NCBI RefSeq assembly: GCF_025725725.1
Contig: NZ_CP107020.1
Location: forward strand, 2,852,001 to 2,916,000
Reading direction: 5' to 3'
DNA: 64,000 bases
Origin: Brachybacterium huguangmaarense
GTDB lineage: Bacteria; Actinomycetota; Actinomycetes; Actinomycetales; Dermabacteraceae
Both the position numbers and the translations under genes were made by a program. The notes under the pieces were generated by a model. That model saw only the letters and a program-made list of their open reading frames with translations. It searched no databases and was not told the DNA's origin. Shown in pieces: positions 61,715 to 64,000 of the stretch; the first letter of the stretch is position 1; every line of letters begins with the position of its first letter.

Positions 61715-62158
61715 GTCGTTCTCCTGGGTGTCGTGTCGTTCGCGGGGCGAGGTCTCGCGCACCGCGGACACCCCGCACGGTCTCGACCCGTCCGACATGC
61801 TCGCACCGCGTCGATCACGGAGTCGGGGTGAGCCCGCTCCCTCGCCGAAGTGACCGGACGAGATTAGCACGCAGCGCCCGCGCGCCCACGGGCGCAGGCA
61901 CGTGACGTGCCCCTCGCTGCGACGCTCGGCGCTCTCCCGCGCCGAGCGCGGGAGGCGGCCGCCGCGCCCTCGGCGGCCGCCCGTCGCACAGCGCCCGCAC
62001 GCACCCACGCCATCGTGCGCCCGGAGCCCTTCGCGACGAGGGACGCAGGTCCCGAAGATGCCCTCTGACCAGGCCTACCGTTGAAGACATCCGAGGAGAG
62101 GTCCTCGCTATGCCGGGCGATCATCCCTCGCCCCCTTCATCCGGAAAGGCCACCCGCC
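61715..62158. other. divergent spacer between rplY and the DoxX gene
   Basis: About 440 bases without a supported gene. It holds the rplY leader and -10 box on the minus strand, a small hairpin (cgagga/tcctcg, 62091-62106) and a TACCGT box (62076-62081) that could serve the DoxX gene on the plus strand. Confidence 0.6.
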
Positions 62159-62725
62159 ATGTCCTCCACCACCGCCGCGACCCCGCGGTCCGCACACCCC
62201 GCGACCACCGACTCGAGCCTGGACGTGCAGTCCCGTCTGGGCCGCACCCTCTTCGGCATCGTCCGCATCCTCGTCGGCTTCGAGTTCCTGTGGGCCTTCT
62301 TCGACAAGCTGATCGGCCTCGGGTTCTCGACGCCGACCGAGAGGTCGTGGCTGAACGGCGGCTCCCCGACGGGCGGCTACCTCGGCGGCGTGGTCGCCCC
62401 CGAGACCGGCAACCCGCTCGCCGGCTTCTTCAAGTTCTGGCTGGGCCTGGGCACCTTCACCGACGTCGTCTTCATGCTGGGCCTGCTCGGCGTGGGGCTG
62501 ACCGTGACCCTCGGCTTCTGGTTCCGCTTCGGCGCCGTCGCGGGCGCGGCCATGATGCTGCTCATGTGGCTGGCCTCGTTCCCGATCGCGCCCAACCCGT
62601 TCGTCGACTACCACCTCGTGGACCTGTTCCTGCTGCTGGCCCTCGCCGTCGTCGGCGCGGACCGCTGGCTGGGGCTGGGCACCATGTGGCGGCGGCTCGT
62701 CGGCAATCGGGCGGTCATGATCTGA
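62159..62725 (+). CDS. DoxX-like membrane protein
   Basis: A 188-residue protein with four or more hydrophobic helices after a 30-residue Ser/Thr-rich start. GIVRILVGFEFLWAFFDKLIG and FVDYHLVDLFLLLALAVVGADRW are the DoxX-type ends. Related proteins are tied to thiosulfate or redox control, but the role here is unknown. The ATG has GGAAAGG about ten bases upstream. An upstream in-frame ATG at 62081 lacks any ribosome site. Confidence 0.82.
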   Translation: MSSTTAATPRSAHPATTDSSLDVQSRLGRTLFGIVRILVGFEFLWAFFDKLIGLGFSTPTERSWLNGGSPTGGYLGGVVAPETGNPLAGFFKFWLGLGTFTDVVFMLGLLGVGLTVTLGFWFRFGAVAGAAMMLLMWLASFPIAPNPFVDYHLVDLFLLLALAVVGADRWLGLGTMWRRLVGNRAVMI

Positions 62726-62739
62726 CCCCGCCGCCCTCC

Positions 62740-62801
62740 CTCGCACCGCACGCGAACGGCCCTCCCGGAACACCGGGAGGGCCGTTCGCGTGCGGTGCGA
62801 G
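62740..62801. terminator. 29-bp perfect inverted repeat, convergent terminator
   Basis: Left arm 62740-62768, right arm 62773-62801, tetraloop aaca. It sits between the convergent DoxX and prs genes. No T-run on either side. Confidence 0.88.
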
Positions 62802-62806
62802 GAGTC

Positions 62807-63787
62807 TCAGACCTGACCGTCGAAGAGGCTCGTGACCGAGCCGTCGTCGAAGACCGCGCGCACCGCGCGGGCGATGAGAGGGGCGATCGAGAGCTGGGTG
62901 AGGTTCTCGAACTGCTTCTCGGGCGGCACCGGCAAGGTGTTGGTGCAGATGACCTCGGAGACGCCGCTCGAGCGCAGACGCTCGGTCGCGGGGTCGGAGA
63001 GGATCGGGTGGGTGGTCGCGACGACGACCTTCTTGGCGCCGTTGGCCTGGAGCGCCTCGACCGCCTGCATGATCGTGCCGGCGGTGTCGATCATGTCGTC
63101 GACGAGCACGCACGTGCGGCCGGAGACCTCGCCGATCACGCGCTTGGCCACCGCCTGGTTGGGCTTCTTGGGATCGCGCGACTTGTGGATGAACGCGAGC
63201 CCGATGCCGCCCAGGCGCTTGGCCCACTGCTCGGCGACGCGGATGCGGCCCGCGTCCGGCGAGACGACGACGAGGTCCTCCTCGCCGTACTTGCGCTCGA
63301 CGTAGTCGGCGAGGATCGGCAGGGCCATCAGATGGTCGACGGGGCGGTCGAAGTAGCCCTGGACCTGCGGGGCGTGCAGGTCCACCGAGATCAGGCGGTC
63401 GATGCCCGCCGTCTGGTAGAGGTCGGCGACCAGGCGGGCCGAGATGGGCTCGCGGCCCAGGTGCTTCTTGTCCTGACGGGCGTAGGGGAAGCTCGGGGCG
63501 ATCGCCGTGATGCGCTTGGCCGACGCCCGCTTGAGGGCGTCGATCATGATCAGGTGCTCCATCAGCCAGGTGTTGATCGGAGCGGGGTGGGACTGCAGGA
63601 CGAACGCATCGGCGCCGCGCACCGACTCGCCGTAGCGCACGTAGATCTCACCGTTGGCGAAGTCCCAGGCGTCGACGGGGAGCACCTCGACGCCGAGCTC
63701 CTCGGAGACCTCCTGCGCGAGCACGGGGTGGGCGCGTCCCGAGGCCAGGACCAGCCGCTTCTCCCCCGCCTTGACGATTCCGCTCAT
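62807..63787 (-). CDS. prs: ribose-phosphate pyrophosphokinase
   Basis: A 326-residue enzyme making PRPP from ribose 5-phosphate and [23 protein letters not shown] near residue 45, the flexible loop PYARQDKKH near 105, and [20 protein letters not shown] near 225 (the PRPP-binding loop) are all clear. The start overlaps the glmU stop (ATGA), a fixed neighbourhood in actinobacteria. Confidence 0.97.
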   Translation of the reverse strand: MSGIVKAGEKRLVLASGRAHPVLAQEVSEELGVEVLPVDAWDFANGEIYVRYGESVRGADAFVLQSHPAPINTWLMEHLIMIDALKRASAKRITAIAPSFPYARQDKKHLGREPISARLVADLYQTAGIDRLISVDLHAPQVQGYFDRPVDHLMALPILADYVERKYGEEDLVVVSPDAGRIRVAEQWAKRLGGIGLAFIHKSRDPKKPNQAVAKRVIGEVSGRTCVLVDDMIDTAGTIMQAVEALQANGAKKVVVATTHPILSDPATERLRSSGVSEVICTNTLPVPPEKQFENLTQLSIAPLIARAVRAVFDDGSVTSLFDGQV

Positions 63788-63999
63788 CGGTTCTCCTGCT
63801 CCTCGCTGCGATCCCTGCTCTGCGGTTCCTGCGTCTCGCCGGCGGCGCTGCGGGCCTGCGCGGCCTTCGCGGCCTCAGCTGCCTTCGTGCCCCCGCGACG
63901 ACGCTCGGTCCATCCTTCCATGTTCCGCTGGCTCGCGGCGCTCACAGCCAGGGCGCCCGGCGGGACGTCCTTGCGGACCACCGTGCCGGCGCCGGTCGA
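63784..63999 (-). CDS. glmU: bifunctional GlmU, C-terminal end (5' part outside window)
   Basis: Only the last 71 residues are inside the window. [19 protein letters not shown] and the following QRNMEGW match the left-handed beta-helix end of GlmU, which acetylates glucosamine 1-phosphate and makes UDP-GlcNAc. After that comes a 45-residue tail rich in Ala, Glu, Lys and Arg, as in other actinobacterial GlmU proteins. Its TGA overlaps the prs start. Confidence 0.9.
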   Translation of the reverse strand, partial: STGAGTVVRKDVPPGALAVSAASQRNMEGWTERRRGGTKAAEAAKAAQARSAAGETQEPQSRDRSEEQENR

Positions 64000-64000
64000 G

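Noticed and set aside
62081-62158. Upstream extension of the DoxX gene to an ATG at 62081
   Set aside because: No ribosome site there; the ATG at 62159 has GGAAAGG in front.

Overview
The window is chromosomal DNA from a high-GC Gram-positive bacterium. Strong G/C at third codon positions, leaderless genes preceded by TAnnnT boxes, GTG starts, PI-phosphate synthase next to thrS, the SteA/SteB division genes and the glgX-treY-treZ pathway all point to Actinomycetia, order Micrococcales. A Brachybacterium-like (Dermabacteraceae) host is my best guess from rRNA and gene style; it is an inference, not a computed placement.

Layout. 1-4850: PrsW-type protease (cut by the window edge), PI-phosphate synthase, HIT protein and thrS form an overlapping minus-strand operon, followed by a decayed methyltransferase gene. 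4899-8095: a stand-alone condensation-domain protein, an alpha/beta hydrolase, a 640-base repeat-bearing spacer and a DUF3806 gene. 8226-9030: six tRNA genes in two opposed sets, with identical Val and Gly copies in inverted orientation. 9200-15914: glgX-treY-treZ, converting glycogen or maltodextrin to trehalose. 15928-22145: zapE, a RibD-like reductase, a hydrolase, msrB, DUF3000 and an RNase D-like exonuclease. 22196-25091: an iron-siderophore locus with an IdeR/DtxR-like box, a frameshifted siderophore-interacting reductase, a deletion scar joined to the 3' end of an ABC ATPase gene, and an intact binding lipoprotein. 25093-39951: a long minus-strand cluster (repeat/TPR protein, HAD phosphatase, tlyA, nadK, recN, steA, steB, a WecA-like membrane protein, murJ, GT4 glycosyltransferase, pyrG, NUDIX). 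40180-45900: an rRNA operon on the minus strand (16S-23S-5S) with two promoters and processing stems. 46020-53006: menG, serC, a purine permease, nagB, type II NADH dehydrogenase and ppx. 53003-64000: DUF501, ftsB/divIC, eno, a membrane protein, mazG, mfd, pth, rplY, a DoxX protein, prs and the end of glmU, a core block typical of Micrococcales.

Most of the window is ordinary housekeeping DNA. The parts I think deserve attention are the broken siderophore locus, the decayed HemK-like locus, the repeat-rich TPR protein, the WecA-like protein between steB and murJ, the recurrent leaderless promoter pattern, and the long perfect inverted repeats between operons. I did not find a convincing CRISPR array, prophage, IS element or toxin-antitoxin system.
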